Shown: positions 52,702 through 62,848, numbered from the stretch's first letter. The stretch is DNA of 64,000 nt from Streptomyces sp. CB01373 (GCF_002803075.1 NZ_NNBK01000006.1:253139-317138), one strand, 5' to 3'. A program made the numbers and translations. The notes: generated by a model from the sequence alone, not told the origin.

Positions 52702-53787
52702 GGCCGCCGCGTCCGCCTCCGCGAGGCCGGCCGGGTGCGCCAGCCAGCCGAAGTCGCCGAGCCCGCCCGGCGCGGTGAGTTCGGCGGCCTCCCCGGCGCG
52801 CGCGAGGGAGCGTACGTACTCCGAGGGGCGCGTGGAGGCGAGGCTGAGCGGGGGGCGTGCGCCGGTGACTCCCAGGGCGTGCAGGGCCTCGCGCTGTGTC
52901 AGCAGCCGGGCGCCCTCAGGCGCGCTCGCGGCGCAGGCGTCCAGGGCCACGTGCGCCGTGATGTCGCACGACCCGTCCGGCACCGGTGCCGTCTCCCGGC
53001 CCTCCCGGAAGCCCGTGAGCGTTCCGAAGGGCGGTCGCGCCCCGGCCGTGTGCGCGTAGTCGACGGCGACCGCGAGGCCCCGTTCGACCCGCGAGACCGC
53101 GGCGGCCCAGGCGGTGTCGCGGGGCAGCCCGATCTCCGCGCGCAGGCCCTGCTCGGCGGCCAGCGGCCACCACCGGTCCAGCCACCGCGCCCGCGCTCCC
53201 GTCACCGGCTCCCCGAGCCGCTCGGCGCCGTCCCGCCGTACGAGGACCTGCCGGGGCACGCCCGCGGAGTCCACTTCCACGACCTCCACCGGCACGTTGT
53301 CCAGCCACTCGTTGGCGAACAGCAGCCCGGTGATGCCCCGCGGTGGCTGCTCCGACCACGCGATCCGGTCGTCCAGGCCCTCCGGCCGGGCGGCGATCTC
53401 GACCGCGTGCACGCGCGTGCGTGCCGCCACGTCCGCGGGCAGCGCGGCGAGCACGCCCGCCGCCAGCTCGCCCCGCCCGGCCGCCATGTCGACGAAGTCG
53501 AGCGCCGCCGGGCGGCCCAGCGCCCGGTCGACCCCGCACAGCAGCCGCGCCACGGCCGCCGCGAACAGCGGCGAGGCGTGCACGGACGTACGGAAGTGAC
53601 CGGCCGGGCCCTCGGGCCGCCGGTAGAAGCCGTCCGGCCCGTACAGGGCCTCCTCGGCCGCTGACCGCCAGCCGCGCCACTCCTCGGCCCGGCCGCCCGC
53701 CGCGCTCCGCGCCGTGGTGCGCGCGGGGGTGCGCTCGGGGCCGTTTGCCGTGGTGCGCTCGGTGCTGTCCGCCGGGTCTTCCGTCAC
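52666..53787 (-). CDS. SAM-dependent methyltransferase, MidA/NDUFAF7 family
   Basis: The 373-residue protein matches the DUF185/MidA family. The YGPDGFYRR and [19 protein letters not shown] region contacts substrate, the SAM-binding motif is [20 protein letters not shown], and [20 protein letters not shown] follows. In mitochondria the family member NDUFAF7 dimethylates an arginine of the 49-kDa subunit of complex I during assembly. Here the gene is tail-to-tail with a NuoD paralogue, overlapping by 36 bases, which makes NuoD an obvious candidate substrate. The first 35 residues are a Thr/Ala/Arg-rich extension. Confidence 0.85.
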   Translation of the reverse strand: MTEDPADSTERTTANGPERTPARTTARSAAGGRAEEWRGWRSAAEEALYGPDGFYRRPEGPAGHFRTSVHASPLFAAAVARLLCGVDRALGRPAALDFVDMAAGRGELAAGVLAALPADVAARTRVHAVEIAARPEGLDDRIAWSEQPPRGITGLLFANEWLDNVPVEVVEVDSAGVPRQVLVRRDGAERLGEPVTGARARWLDRWWPLAAEQGLRAEIGLPRDTAWAAAVSRVERGLAVAVDYAHTAGARPPFGTLTGFREGRETAPVPDGSCDITAHVALDACAASAPEGARLLTQREALHALGVTGARPPLSLASTRPSEYVRSLARAGEAAELTAPGGLGDFGWLAHPAGLAEADAAALFVDVPDHEEH

Positions 53788-53925
53788 CCCGACAGACTAG
53801 GGTCCGCCCGGTGGGGCGAGGCGCACAAATGATCACTGCCTCCACCTTGGGGAGTACGAGAGCCCCGTGCGGATCGGCCCTCCGGTTGACCCCGGCACCT
53901 GTGCCGCTTCCCTACTCTGGGTTAC

Positions 53926-55131
53926 GTGCAGCGCCTCTATGACTTCATCCGCAGGCACCCGATGTGGGTGGACGGCTCCTGGGCCCTCATCCTCCTCGGG
54001 CTTTCCGGCGTGAGCGTGTCGAATCTCAACGGGGCGCCCGGCCACCACGGTTCGGTCCACGCGGGCCTCGCCCTGTCCTTCGTGCTGTGCGTGGTCGTCG
54101 CACTGCGCCGCCGGATGCCGGAGAAGATGCTGGTGCTGGCGGGCGCGGCGGGTGCGGCGCAGCTGGTCCTGGACGCCGAGACGATGGTCGCCGACTTCGC
54201 CATGCTGGTGATCATCTACACGGTCGCCGCGATCGGCGCCCGCTGGGCCAGCCGGTTCGCCCTGGCCGGCGGGCTGTGCGCGGCGACCCTCGCGCAGATC
54301 CGCTGGCCGCAGCACGACGCGAGCGCCCTGGGCAATGTCGCGATAACCGTCTTCCAGACGGTGCCGTTCGCCCTCGCCTGGGTGCTCGGCGATTCGGTGC
54401 GCACCCGCCGCGCCTACTTCGCGCAGCTGGAGGAGCGCGCCGCCCGTCTGGAGAAGGAACGCGAGGCACAGGCCAAGGTCGCGGTCGCCGCGGAACGCGC
54501 CCGGATAGCGCGCGAGCTGCACGACGTGGTCGCGCACAACGTGTCGGTGATGGTGGTGCAGGCCGACGGCGCCGCCTACGTCCTGGACGCCGCGCCCGAC
54601 CAGGCCAAGAAGGCCCTGGAGACGATCTCCTCCACCGGCCGCCAGGCCCTCGCCGAGATGCGCCGCCTGCTGGGCGTGCTGCGCACCGGCGAGCACCAGG
54701 AGGGCGGCGAGTACGTGCCGCAGCCCGACGTCGGCCAGATCGAGGACCTCGTCGAGCAGTGCCGGGGTTCCGGGCTCCCCGTCGACTTCAGGATCGAGGG
54801 CACCCCGCGTCCGCTGCCCAGCGGGGTCGAGCTCACCGCGTACCGCATCGTGCAGGAGGCCCTCACCAACACCCGCAAGCACGGCGGGCCGAACGCGGGC
54901 GCGAGCGTGCGCCTGGTCTACTTCGACGACGGGCTCGGACTGCTCGTCGAGGACGACGGCAAGGGCGCGCCGCACGAGCTGTACGAGGAGGGCGGCGCCG
55001 ACGGGCGTGGGCACGGCCTGATCGGCATGCGCGAACGCATCGGCATGGTGGGCGGCACCCTGGACGCGGGTCCGCGCCCCGGCGGCGGCTTCCGCATCAG
55101 CGCCCTGCTGCCGCTCAAACCGGTGCACTGA
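53926..55131 (+). CDS. Sensor histidine kinase (HisKA_3, DesK/NarX-like)
   Basis: The 401-residue protein has four to five membrane segments (about 15-165). A dimerisation/phosphoacceptor helix carries His199 in RARIARELHDVVAHNVSVMV, and the HATPase domain shows YRIVQEALTNTRKHG, LLVEDDGKGAP and GHGLIGMRERIGMVGGTLDA. It phosphorylates the response regulator encoded 59 bases downstream. The sensed signal is probably membrane-related, since there is almost no extracytoplasmic loop. The GTG start lies seven bases after a TACTCT hexamer, which suggests a leaderless message. Confidence 0.94.
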   Translation: MQRLYDFIRRHPMWVDGSWALILLGLSGVSVSNLNGAPGHHGSVHAGLALSFVLCVVVALRRRMPEKMLVLAGAAGAAQLVLDAETMVADFAMLVIIYTVAAIGARWASRFALAGGLCAATLAQIRWPQHDASALGNVAITVFQTVPFALAWVLGDSVRTRRAYFAQLEERAARLEKEREAQAKVAVAAERARIARELHDVVAHNVSVMVVQADGAAYVLDAAPDQAKKALETISSTGRQALAEMRRLLGVLRTGEHQEGGEYVPQPDVGQIEDLVEQCRGSGLPVDFRIEGTPRPLPSGVELTAYRIVQEALTNTRKHGGPNAGASVRLVYFDDGLGLLVEDDGKGAPHELYEEGGADGRGHGLIGMRERIGMVGGTLDAGPRPGGGFRISALLPLKPVH

Positions 55132-55190
55132 CACCGGCGCACACCGCACCCGCGCGAACCACCGATGACGAACGGAAGAGGACCCACCCG

Positions 55191-55862
55191 ATGACGATCC
55201 GCGTGATGCTCGTCGACGACCAGGTGCTGCTGCGCACGGGATTCCGGATGGTGCTCGCCGCCCAGCCGGACATGGAGGTCGTCGCGGAGGCGGGCGACGG
55301 CGTCGAGGCCCTCCAGGTGCTGCGCTCCACCGCCGTCGACGTGGTGCTGATGGACGTGCGCATGCCGAAGCTGGACGGTGTGGAGGCCACCCGCCGCATC
55401 TGTTCCGAGCCGGACCCGCCGAAGGTGCTCATCCTGACCACCTTCGACCTCGACGAGTACGCCTTCTCCGGGCTGAAGGCCGGCGCCTCCGGGTTCATGC
55501 TCAAGGACGTGCCGCCCGGCGACCTGCTCGCCGCGATCCGCTCCGTGCACAGCGGGGACGCCGTCGTCGCGCCCTCCACCACCCGGCGGCTGCTCGACCG
55601 GTTCGCCCCGATGCTGCCCATGGCCGGCAAGGAGCCCCAGCACAAGGAGCTCCAGCGGCTCACCGAGCGCGAGCGCGAGGTCATGGTCCTGGTCGCGCAG
55701 GGCCTGTCGAACGGCGAGATCGCCGCCCGGCTGGTGCTGTCCGAGGCGACGGTGAAGACCCATGTGGGCCGCATCCTGACCAAGCTGGGCCTGCGGGACC
55801 GGGTGCAGGTGGTGGTCCTCGCCTACGAGACGGGACTCGTCCGGGCCGGCGGACACGGCTGA
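55191..55862 (+). CDS. LuxR/NarL-family response regulator
   Basis: The 223-residue protein has a receiver domain with acidic DD at 9-10, the phosphorylated Asp55 (VVLMDVRMPK) and Lys in FMLKDVPPGD. A LuxR helix-turn-helix follows (LTEREREVMVLVAQGLSNGE, then IAARLVLSEATVKTHVGRIL). It is the partner of the upstream kinase. Targets are not visible; the adjoining TmrB-like gene has its own promoter hexamer. Confidence 0.95.
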   Translation: MTIRVMLVDDQVLLRTGFRMVLAAQPDMEVVAEAGDGVEALQVLRSTAVDVVLMDVRMPKLDGVEATRRICSEPDPPKVLILTTFDLDEYAFSGLKAGASGFMLKDVPPGDLLAAIRSVHSGDAVVAPSTTRRLLDRFAPMLPMAGKEPQHKELQRLTEREREVMVLVAQGLSNGEIAARLVLSEATVKTHVGRILTKLGLRDRVQVVVLAYETGLVRAGGHG

Positions 55863-55894
55863 AGGCAGTACGCGGCCATCGGTAGGGTCTGCGC

Positions 55895-56566
55895 ATGCTC
55901 CTGTGGATCAACGGCCCCTTCGGGGGCGGAAAAACACAGACCGCACACGAGATCCAGCGCCGTCTGCCCGGCAGCGTCGTCTGCGATCCCGAGCATGCCG
56001 GGTTCGGTCTGCGCCGCATGCTGCCGCCCGGACTGCGCGGCGACTTCAGGGACTTGGCGTCCTGGCGGCAGGGGGTGGTGGAGGTCCTCGACCTGGCGCT
56101 CACCCGGCACGAGGGCGTGGTGATCGCGCCCATGACCGTCACCGACGCCGGCCAGTTCGCCGAGACCGTCGGACGGCTGCGCGAACTGCGCCATGACGTA
56201 CGGCACTTCGCGCTCCTCGCGGAACGCGAGACCGTTCTGAGACGGCTGCGGGAGCGCGGGTTCGGGCACCTCGTCGGGTACGTCGCCGGGAAGACCGCCG
56301 TCGGCCGGGAGACCTGGGCCGTGCGGCAGCTCGACGACTGCCTGGAGAGGCTGCGCGAGCCGGAGTTCGCCGAGCATCTGTGGACCGACCACTCGACCGT
56401 GCCGAAGACCGCGGACCGGATCGCCGTCCTGGCCGGCCTGACGCTGCGGCCCAACACCGAGGGCCCGCTGCGGACACGGCTGCGGCAGGCGAAGGTCGGC
56501 GTCCGGCACATCCGGTTCGAAGGGCCGGGGCACATGCCCGACTCCGGCTCCGGCCCGGGGGACTAG
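55895..56566 (+). CDS. TmrB-like ATP-binding protein
   Basis: The 223-residue protein resembles the Bacillus tunicamycin resistance protein TmrB along its whole length: MLLWINGPFGGGKTQTAHEI with P-loop GPFGGGKT (7-14), VCDPEHAGFGLRRMLPP, VIAPMTVTDAGQFAETVGRL, HFALLAERETVLRRLRERGF, and TDHSTVPKTADRIAVLAGLT. TmrB binds ATP and tunicamycin at the membrane. Whether this one protects against tunicamycin-like nucleosides or has another role is open. A TAGGGT hexamer six bases before the ATG suggests a leaderless message. It is convergent with the ArsR-type gene, with four bases between the stops. Confidence 0.85.
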   Translation: MLLWINGPFGGGKTQTAHEIQRRLPGSVVCDPEHAGFGLRRMLPPGLRGDFRDLASWRQGVVEVLDLALTRHEGVVIAPMTVTDAGQFAETVGRLRELRHDVRHFALLAERETVLRRLRERGFGHLVGYVAGKTAVGRETWAVRQLDDCLERLREPEFAEHLWTDHSTVPKTADRIAVLAGLTLRPNTEGPLRTRLRQAKVGVRHIRFEGPGHMPDSGSGPGD

Positions 56567-56570
56567 GGCA

Positions 56571-57677
56571 CTAGCGGAGTACTCCCTCGAGGAAGTCGCT
56601 GCCCAGCCGGGCGACCGTGGTGACGTCCAGCTGGTGCAGCACGTACCGTCCGCGGCGCCGGGTGGTGACCAGGCCCGCCTTCTTCAGCACGCCCAGGTGC
56701 CGGGATATCTCCGGCGCGGTCATGCCGTGCACCTGGGCCAGCTCACTGGTGGTGCACGCGCTGCGGGCCAGACTGCGGCACAGCCGCATCCGCACCGGAT
56801 GGGACAGGGCGGTCATCCGCAGGGTGAGCTGCTCCACCGAGGGCGGGGCGGCGAGCTCCGGGGAGCCGACCGGATAGTGCAGCACCGGCTGCCAGCCGTA
56901 CCGGTGCAGCACCATCAGGTGGGGCCAGCCGAGGCTCGTCGGTACGAGCAGCAGGCCGCCCTCCGCCGTGGCCGTGCGGCCATCGCCCAGCTTGTCGACG
57001 GTGATCCGCGCGGCCCCCTCGTCGAGCGCCACCGCCGGGGACGCCGCCGACAGGGCCTCGGCCAGGCCCTTGCGGCGCAGCAGCTCGGTCTTGTGCCGGG
57101 TGTCGGCCGCGAGCTGGTGATGCAGCCGGGACCAGGTCCGCGCGAAGAACGCCTCGTCGCAGTCCTCGAGGAACTGCCGCAGCCAGGCCCTGATGCGGGG
57201 CGGGTCGGCCAGCAGCCGCTCGGTGAAGCGCACCTGCTGCGGCCCGCGCGCGGCGGCCAGCTCCACGGCACGGCGGCGCAGCCCGGCGTCGGCGAGCGCA
57301 CCGGGGCCCGGCAGGCTGTACGGCAGCGCGCAGGTGAACTCCAGGGCGGCGTCCACGAACTGCTCGTCGGACAGCTTGTCGAGGACGTCCAGGTCGTCGG
57401 CGAGGGTCGCGCCCGGGAGCGTGGAGCCGCCGGGCACGCCCGCGCACGGCAGGAAGAGGTCGGAGAACGTCGTGCGCCACAGGAAGTCCGCCTCGCACAT
57501 CCGGTCGGCCAGGTGCGAGTCGAGCCGGGCGGTGACACCGGTCACCCAGCCCTGAAGACCGGGGTGGTGCCCCGGCTCGGACAGCGCGTGCAGCGCCATG
57601 CCGAGCTCGGCCAGCGGCGCGGCCACGACGGCCACCCTCTCCGGCCGCAGCCCGGCGATGTCGATCCGCACACTCAT
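56571..57677 (-). CDS. ArsR-type winged-helix regulator with large N-terminal domain (DUF5937)
   Basis: The 368-residue protein has a C-terminal winged helix (about 275-360): LRMTALSHPVRMRLCRSLAR, the recognition region MTAPEISRHLGVLKKAGLVT, and RRRGRYVLHQLDVT. The preceding 250 residues form a helical domain typical of a Streptomyces group with DUF5937. Ligand and targets are unknown. The next gene upstream on this strand is threonine aldolase, with a probable terminator between. GGGGG precedes the ATG at 57677. Confidence 0.83.
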   Translation of the reverse strand: MSVRIDIAGLRPERVAVVAAPLAELGMALHALSEPGHHPGLQGWVTGVTARLDSHLADRMCEADFLWRTTFSDLFLPCAGVPGGSTLPGATLADDLDVLDKLSDEQFVDAALEFTCALPYSLPGPGALADAGLRRRAVELAAARGPQQVRFTERLLADPPRIRAWLRQFLEDCDEAFFARTWSRLHHQLAADTRHKTELLRRKGLAEALSAASPAVALDEGAARITVDKLGDGRTATAEGGLLLVPTSLGWPHLMVLHRYGWQPVLHYPVGSPELAAPPSVEQLTLRMTALSHPVRMRLCRSLARSACTTSELAQVHGMTAPEISRHLGVLKKAGLVTTRRRGRYVLHQLDVTTVARLGSDFLEGVLR

Positions 57678-57706
57678 ACCCCCATGGTGCCCGGCCCCGC
57701 TGACAA

Positions 57707-57744
57707 CCCACCGCCGGCCGCCCGCGACCGCCGCACGCGGTGGG
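57707..57744 (-). terminator. Possible terminator after the threonine aldolase gene
   Basis: CCCACCGC (57707-57714) pairs with GCGGTGGG (57737-57744). It lies immediately after the aldolase stop codon on the minus strand; the loop is long and GC-rich, so this is tentative. Confidence 0.4.
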
Positions 57745-58986
57745 CTACCCGTCGGTCTCCTTGGGGAGGCGGGCGGCGAAGTCCGCCACCGCTGCTCGTA
57801 CGTCGTCCGCGGTCCAGGTCAGGCCCTCGGCCCGGACGGAGACCTCGGTGCGGGCCAGGCGCGGGACCGGGGAGTCCCAGCCGCCGGTGAAGAGCATCGT
57901 GCCCGTCTCCTCGGCGGTCCGGATCGCGGCCCCGGCGACCGTCTCGGCGTCGTACGGCAGCCAGACCTGGAACTCGTGGGTGTGCGGCTCAGCCGGGTGG
58001 ACGCGGCTCCAGGGCAGCCCGGCCGCGGCGAACCCCTCGCGCAGCGCGGCGGCCACCACGCGCGCGTGCCGCACGTACTCGGGCAGCCGGGGCAGCTCCC
58101 GCTCCAGCCCCGCCAGTGCCGACAGCGCCGTGGGGAACTGCTGGAAGACGTTGCCGCCGTACCGGTGCCGCCAGGTCTTGGCCTCCTCCACCAGCTCCTT
58201 CGGCCCGGCGAGCGCGGCGCCGCCGTAACCGGCGAGGGACTTGTAGAACGACACGTACACGCTGTCGGCCAGGTCCGCGATCTCCTCCAGCGGCCGGCCG
58301 AAGTGCACGGTGGTCTCCCACAGGCGCGCGCCGTCGAAGTGCACCACCGCGTCCCGCGCGCGTGCCGCGTCCACGAGTTCGAGGAGCTCCTCCCACGTGG
58401 GCAGCAGGAAACCGGCGTCCCTGAGGGGCAGTTCGAGCATCAGCGTCCCGAAGGGCTCGTCGAGGTCGCGCACCTCCTCGGCGGTCGGCTGGCGCGGCTC
58501 GCTCGTCACCCGCACCGGCCGCAGCCCGGCGACCTGGCTGAAGGCGTGCCGCTCGTGCACCTCGGGATGGGACATCGCGTGCAGCGCGACCGCCGGGTCG
58601 CCGGTGCGGCCCGCCCAGCAGCGCAGGGCCACCTGCTGGGCCATCGTGCCGGTGGGGAAGAAGGCCGCGGCCTCCTTGCCGAGCAGGCCGGCGACCTTCT
58701 CCTCCAGGGCCTCCACGACCCCGTTGCCGTACATGTCCGACGCCTCGTCGAGGTCGTACACCTCCCGGACCCCGTCCAGCAGCGCCAGCCGCTCCCTCAG
58801 CGTCCCCAGGTGCGCCGGGCGCCCCAGCGCGCGCTCCGCGCTCCGGCACGCGGCCACGCGCCGCTTGCGGAGCTGCTTGAGCCGCTCCCCTTCCGGGACC
58901 TGCTCCCCGTCCGTCGCCTGCTCGTCGTCCGCCGCCCGCTCGTCGAGCCGTGCGTTCCGTGCGTCCTGCTCCGCCGTATCACTCAT
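57745..58986 (-). CDS. PLP-dependent threonine aldolase/beta-eliminating lyase family
   Basis: The 413-residue protein is an aspartate-aminotransferase-fold lyase. The SDMYGNGVVEALEEKVAGLL region is followed by FFPTGTMAQQVALRCWAG, VVHFDGARLWETTVHFG (with the PLP Asp) and the PLP lysine K249 in VSFYKSLAGYGGAALAG. It would split threonine to glycine and acetaldehyde, or act on a related beta-hydroxy amino acid. The first 40 residues are an acidic extension without family match. The start ATG 58986 gives MSDTAEQDARN. Confidence 0.87.
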   Translation of the reverse strand: MSDTAEQDARNARLDERAADDEQATDGEQVPEGERLKQLRKRRVAACRSAERALGRPAHLGTLRERLALLDGVREVYDLDEASDMYGNGVVEALEEKVAGLLGKEAAAFFPTGTMAQQVALRCWAGRTGDPAVALHAMSHPEVHERHAFSQVAGLRPVRVTSEPRQPTAEEVRDLDEPFGTLMLELPLRDAGFLLPTWEELLELVDAARARDAVVHFDGARLWETTVHFGRPLEEIADLADSVYVSFYKSLAGYGGAALAGPKELVEEAKTWRHRYGGNVFQQFPTALSALAGLERELPRLPEYVRHARVVAAALREGFAAAGLPWSRVHPAEPHTHEFQVWLPYDAETVAGAAIRTAEETGTMLFTGGWDSPVPRLARTEVSVRAEGLTWTADDVRAAVADFAARLPKETDG

Positions 58987-59148
58987 GCCCCGGATCATCG
59001 CGCGTCCGGGGCACGACGGGCACCCGCATTTCCCGCTCCGCCGCCCACAGCCTGTGGGCGACCGGACCGCCGCCGGAACCGATCGCGTTAACATGACGAG
59101 AAATCGTCCGGTACCCCGAGCGGACTGGAACGGGAAGGTCACCGTCGC

Positions 59149-60081
59149 GTGAGTAGTAGCCAGCAACCAGACCCCAGGGACCGCCCCGCGCGGCTCGCCG
59201 TCGGCGTCGTCGGCGCCGGCCGGGTGGGTCCCGCGCTCGCCGCGTCCCTCCAGCTCGCCGGGCACCGCCCGGTGGCCGTCTCCGCGGTCTCCGACAGCTC
59301 CAGGCGGCGGGCCGGGCTGATGCTCCCCGACGTGCCCGTGCTGCCGCCCGCCGATGTGCTCGAACGGTCCGACCTGGTGCTGCTGACCGTCCCCGACGAC
59401 ACCCTGCCCGGACTGGTCGCGGGCCTCGCCGAGACCGGCGCCGTACGGCCCGGGCAGCTGCTCGTGCACACCTCCGGGCGGTACGGCGCGAAGGTGCTGG
59501 ACCCCGCCCTGCGCGTGGGCGCGCTGCCACTGGCCCTGCACCCGGCGATGACGTTCACCGGCACCCCCGTGGACGTGCAGCGGCTGGCCGGCTGCTCCTT
59601 CGGCGTCACCGCCCCCGAGGAGCTGCGGCTGGCCGCCGAGGCCCTGGTCATCGAGATGGGCGGCGAGCCGGAGTGGATCGCCGAGGAGACCCGCCCGCTG
59701 TACCACGCGGCCCTCGCCCTCGGCGCCAACCACCTGGTCACGCTGGTCGCCCAGTCCATGGAGCTGCTGCGCGAGGCGGGCGTCGAGGCCCCCGACCGGA
59801 TGCTCGGCCCGCTGCTCGGCGCCGCCCTGGACAACGCCCTGCGGTCCGGCGACGCGGCCCTGACCGGCCCGGTCGCGCGCGGCGACGCCGGCACGGTCGC
59901 GGCCCACGTCGCCGAACTGCGCCGGCACGCCCCGCAGACCGTCGCCGGCTACCTGGCGATGGCCCGCGCCACCGCCGACCGCGCGCTCGCCCACGGCCTG
60001 CTCAAGCCCGAACTGGCCGAGGACCTGCTGGAGGTACTCGCCGGCGGCCCGAACCTGCCCGAGAACGGGGAAGACCGATGA
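59149..60081 (+). CDS. Rossmann-fold DUF2520 dehydrogenase-like protein
   Basis: The 310-residue protein has an NAD(P)-binding N-terminus ([20 protein letters not shown]) and a C-terminal DUF2520 helical domain ([20 protein letters not shown], then [15 protein letters not shown]). The fold is that of 6-phosphogluconate/ketopantoate-type dehydrogenases. It is the first gene of a coupled operon with panC, nadB and nadC; its stop overlaps the panC ATG. Ketopantoate reduction, the step before panC, is an attractive guess from position. The GTG at 59149 follows GGGAAGG about ten bases upstream. Confidence 0.85.
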   Translation: MSSSQQPDPRDRPARLAVGVVGAGRVGPALAASLQLAGHRPVAVSAVSDSSRRRAGLMLPDVPVLPPADVLERSDLVLLTVPDDTLPGLVAGLAETGAVRPGQLLVHTSGRYGAKVLDPALRVGALPLALHPAMTFTGTPVDVQRLAGCSFGVTAPEELRLAAEALVIEMGGEPEWIAEETRPLYHAALALGANHLVTLVAQSMELLREAGVEAPDRMLGPLLGAALDNALRSGDAALTGPVARGDAGTVAAHVAELRRHAPQTVAGYLAMARATADRALAHGLLKPELAEDLLEVLAGGPNLPENGEDR

Positions 60082-61121
60082 GCCGTCGCATGCTCGAACT
60101 CGCCCCCACGGTGAACGACCTGACCTGCGTGCGCGACCAGCGCGCCGGCCGGGGCCGCACCGCCGTCGTGATGACCATGGGCGCCCTGCACGAGGGCCAC
60201 GCCACCCTGATCCGCGCGGCCCGCGAGCACGTCGGCGACGAGGGCTTCGTGATCGTCACCGTCTTCGTCAACCCGCTCCAGTTCGGCGCGGGCGAAGACC
60301 TCGACCGCTACCCGCGCACCCTGGACGCCGACCTCAAGGTGGCCGAGCAGGCGGGCGCCGACGCCGTGTTCGCGCCGTCCGCCGAAGAGGTCTACCCCGA
60401 CGGCGAACCGCAGGTCAGGATCACCGCGGGCCCCATGGGCGAGCGCCTGGAGGGTGCCTTCAGGCCCGGGCACTTCGACGGCATGCTCACCGTCGTCGCC
60501 AAGCTGCTGCACCTCACCCGTCCCGACCTGGCCCTGTACGGGCAGAAGGACGCCCAGCAGCTCGCCCTGATCCGCCGCATGGTGCGCGATCTCAACACAG
60601 GGGTGGAGATCGTCGCCGTACCGACCGTGCGCGAGGACGACGGGCTGGCCCTGTCCAGCCGCAACCGCTACCTCTCCCCGCAGGAGCGGCACACCGCGCT
60701 GGCCCTCTCCCAGGCCCTGTTCGCGGGCCGCGACCGGCACGCCGCCCAGGAGGCGCTGTGCGCCCGGGCCCGCGAAGTGCCCTCCACGCGTGCGCGTGCC
60801 GAGGCCCTGAGCGCCCTCGGGGAGTCCCGCGCGGCGGCCGACGCGGCGGCCGTCGCCAAGGCCACTCCGGCCGTCGCCAAGGCCACTCCGGGCGCCGCCG
60901 CGGCCGTCCGCGCGGCCGCCCAGCTGGTCCTGGACGAGGCCGCGCGCTTCGACCCGCCGCTGGAACTCGACTACCTGGCCCTGGTGGACCCGGCCGACTT
61001 CACCGAGGTCGGGGACGACTTCACCGGCGAGGCCGTCCTCGCCGTCGCCGCGCGGGTCGGGGCGACCCGGCTGATCGACAACCTCCCGCTCACCTTCGGA
61101 ACCCTGGGAGCCGCCTCGTGA
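60078..61121 (+). CDS. panC: Pantothenate synthetase
   Basis: The 347-residue enzyme joins pantoate and beta-alanine using ATP. The motifs are [20 protein letters not shown], the ATP-binding HxGH region, [39 protein letters not shown] and [13 protein letters not shown]. It is about 60 residues longer than most PanC because of an Ala-rich insertion near 240-275. This insertion includes two tandem copies of a 7-residue unit (AVAKATP) encoded by a perfect 21-base duplication. The ATG overlaps the DUF2520 stop (ATGA), and its own stop overlaps the nadB GTG. Confidence 0.95.
   Translation: MSRRMLELAPTVNDLTCVRDQRAGRGRTAVVMTMGALHEGHATLIRAAREHVGDEGFVIVTVFVNPLQFGAGEDLDRYPRTLDADLKVAEQAGADAVFAPSAEEVYPDGEPQVRITAGPMGERLEGAFRPGHFDGMLTVVAKLLHLTRPDLALYGQKDAQQLALIRRMVRDLNTGVEIVAVPTVREDDGLALSSRNRYLSPQERHTALALSQALFAGRDRHAAQEALCARAREVPSTRARAEALSALGESRAAADAAAVAKATPAVAKATPGAAAAVRAAAQLVLDEAARFDPPLELDYLALVDPADFTEVGDDFTGEAVLAVAARVGATRLIDNLPLTFGTLGAAS
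60849..60890 (+). repeat. Perfect 21-base tandem duplication inside panC
   Basis: The unit at 60849-60869 is repeated exactly at 60870-60890 and keeps the frame, giving AVAKATP twice in the Ala-rich insertion of PanC. Exact identity points to a recent slippage or duplication event. Confidence 0.9.
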
Positions 61122-62848
61122 CCAGCACAGGCATACGACTGCACGCGCCCGCGCCCGGATGGTCCATCGCGGCGGACGTCGTGGTCATCGGCTCCGGCGT
61201 CGCCGGCCTCACCGCAGCGCTGCGCTGCGAGGCGGCCGGACTGACGACCGTCGTCGTCACCAAGGCCCGCCTCGACGACGGCTCCACCCGCTGGGCCCAG
61301 GGCGGCGTGGCCGCGGCCCTCGGCGAGGGCGACACCCCCGGCCAGCACCTGGACGACACCCTGGTGGCCGGCGCCGGCCTGTGCGACGAGGAGGCCGTAC
61401 GGATCCTCGTCACCGAGGGCCCCGACGCCGTACGGCGGCTGATCTCCACGGGCGCGCACTTCGACACCGACGACGAGGGCGGCATCGAGCTCACCCGTGA
61501 GGGCGGCCACCACCGCCGCCGGATCGCGCACGCGGGCGGCGACGCGACCGGCGCGGAGATCTCCCGCGCCCTCGTCGAGGCGGTACACGCGCGTGGCGTG
61601 CACACGGTCGAGAACGCGCTCGTCCTCGACCTGCTCCTCGACGCCGAGGGCCGCACCGCGGGCGTGAGCCTGCACGTCATGGGCGAGGGCCAGCACGACG
61701 GCGTGGGCGCCGTGCACGCGCCCGCGGTGGTCCTCGCGACCGGCGGCATGGGCCAGGTCTTCTCCGCGACCACCAACCCGTCCGTCTCCACGGGCGACGG
61801 CGTGGCGCTCGCCCTGCGCGCGGGTGCCGAGGTCTCCGACCTGGAGTTCGTGCAGTTCCACCCGACGGTGCTCTTCCTCGGCGCGGACGCCGAGGGCCAG
61901 CAGCCCCTGGTCTCCGAGGCGGTGCGCGGCGAGGGCGCCCACCTGGTCGACGGCGACGGCGTGCGCTTCATGACCGGACAGCACGAACTGGCCGAACTCG
62001 CGCCCCGGGACATCGTCGCCAAGGGCATCACGCGGCGGATGCTGGAGCAGGGCACCGAGCACATGTTCCTCGACGCCCGGCACTTCGGCGCCGACATGTG
62101 GGAGCGCCGCTTCCCGACGATCCTGGCCGCCTGCCGGGCCCACGGCATCGATCCCGTCACCGAGCCCGTCCCGGTCGCGCCGGCCGCCCACTACGCCTCC
62201 GGAGGCGTGCGCACCGACTCGCACGGCCGGACGACCGTGCCGGGCCTGTACGCGTGCGGAGAGGTGGCCTGCACCGGCGTGCACGGCGCCAACCGCCTCG
62301 CCTCCAACTCCCTCCTGGAGGGCCTGGTCTACGCCGAGCGCATCGCCGCCGACATCGCCCGGGAGCACGCGGCCGGCGGCCTGCACGCGCGCGTGCCGGA
62401 ACCCGTCCCGTGCCCGGAGACGCCCGCCCAGCCCCTGCTCGCCCCCGAGACCCGGTTCGCGATCCAGCGGATCATGACCGAAGGAGCGGGCGTGCTGCGG
62501 TCCGCCGCGTCGCTGGCCCGGGCCGCCGGGCGGCTGGAGCGGCTGCACGCCGAGGCCCGCGCGGACCTGGACGAGAACGGCAAGACGGCGGAGCCGGGCG
62601 TCGACACCTGGGAGGCCACGAACCTCCTGTGCGTGGCCGGTGTCCTGGTCGCCGCCGCCCGCCTGCGCGAGGAGACCCGCGGCTGCCACTGGCGCGAGGA
62701 CCACGCCGAGCGGGACGACACCCACTGGCGCCGCCACATCGTCGTACGGCTGAACCCGGACAGCACCCCCGCCGTGCACACCACGGACACCGCAGAGTTC
62801 CCCCCGACCCGCCCCGGGGCCCCGGCCCCGCGTCCTCTGGAGCAGTGA
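61118..62848 (+). CDS. nadB: L-aspartate oxidase
   Basis: The 576-residue flavoenzyme oxidises aspartate to iminoaspartate, the first step of NAD synthesis. Its features are FAD-binding [36 protein letters not shown], the catalytic region [50 protein letters not shown], and the second FAD segment [20 protein letters not shown]. The C-terminal helical domain is complete. The GTG overlaps the panC stop. No nadA is in the window, so quinolinate synthase must lie elsewhere. Confidence 0.96.
   Translation: MTSTGIRLHAPAPGWSIAADVVVIGSGVAGLTAALRCEAAGLTTVVVTKARLDDGSTRWAQGGVAAALGEGDTPGQHLDDTLVAGAGLCDEEAVRILVTEGPDAVRRLISTGAHFDTDDEGGIELTREGGHHRRRIAHAGGDATGAEISRALVEAVHARGVHTVENALVLDLLLDAEGRTAGVSLHVMGEGQHDGVGAVHAPAVVLATGGMGQVFSATTNPSVSTGDGVALALRAGAEVSDLEFVQFHPTVLFLGADAEGQQPLVSEAVRGEGAHLVDGDGVRFMTGQHELAELAPRDIVAKGITRRMLEQGTEHMFLDARHFGADMWERRFPTILAACRAHGIDPVTEPVPVAPAAHYASGGVRTDSHGRTTVPGLYACGEVACTGVHGANRLASNSLLEGLVYAERIAADIAREHAAGGLHARVPEPVPCPETPAQPLLAPETRFAIQRIMTEGAGVLRSAASLARAAGRLERLHAEARADLDENGKTAEPGVDTWEATNLLCVAGVLVAAARLREETRGCHWREDHAERDDTHWRRHIVVRLNPDSTPAVHTTDTAEFPPTRPGAPAPRPLEQ

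Noticed and set aside
59048..59058. CCCACAGCCTGTGGG-like sequence near the DUF2520 gene as a DnaA-box pair
   Set aside because: The halves lack the TTnTCCACA core (CCCACA instead of TCCACA), so it is only a GC-rich palindrome.
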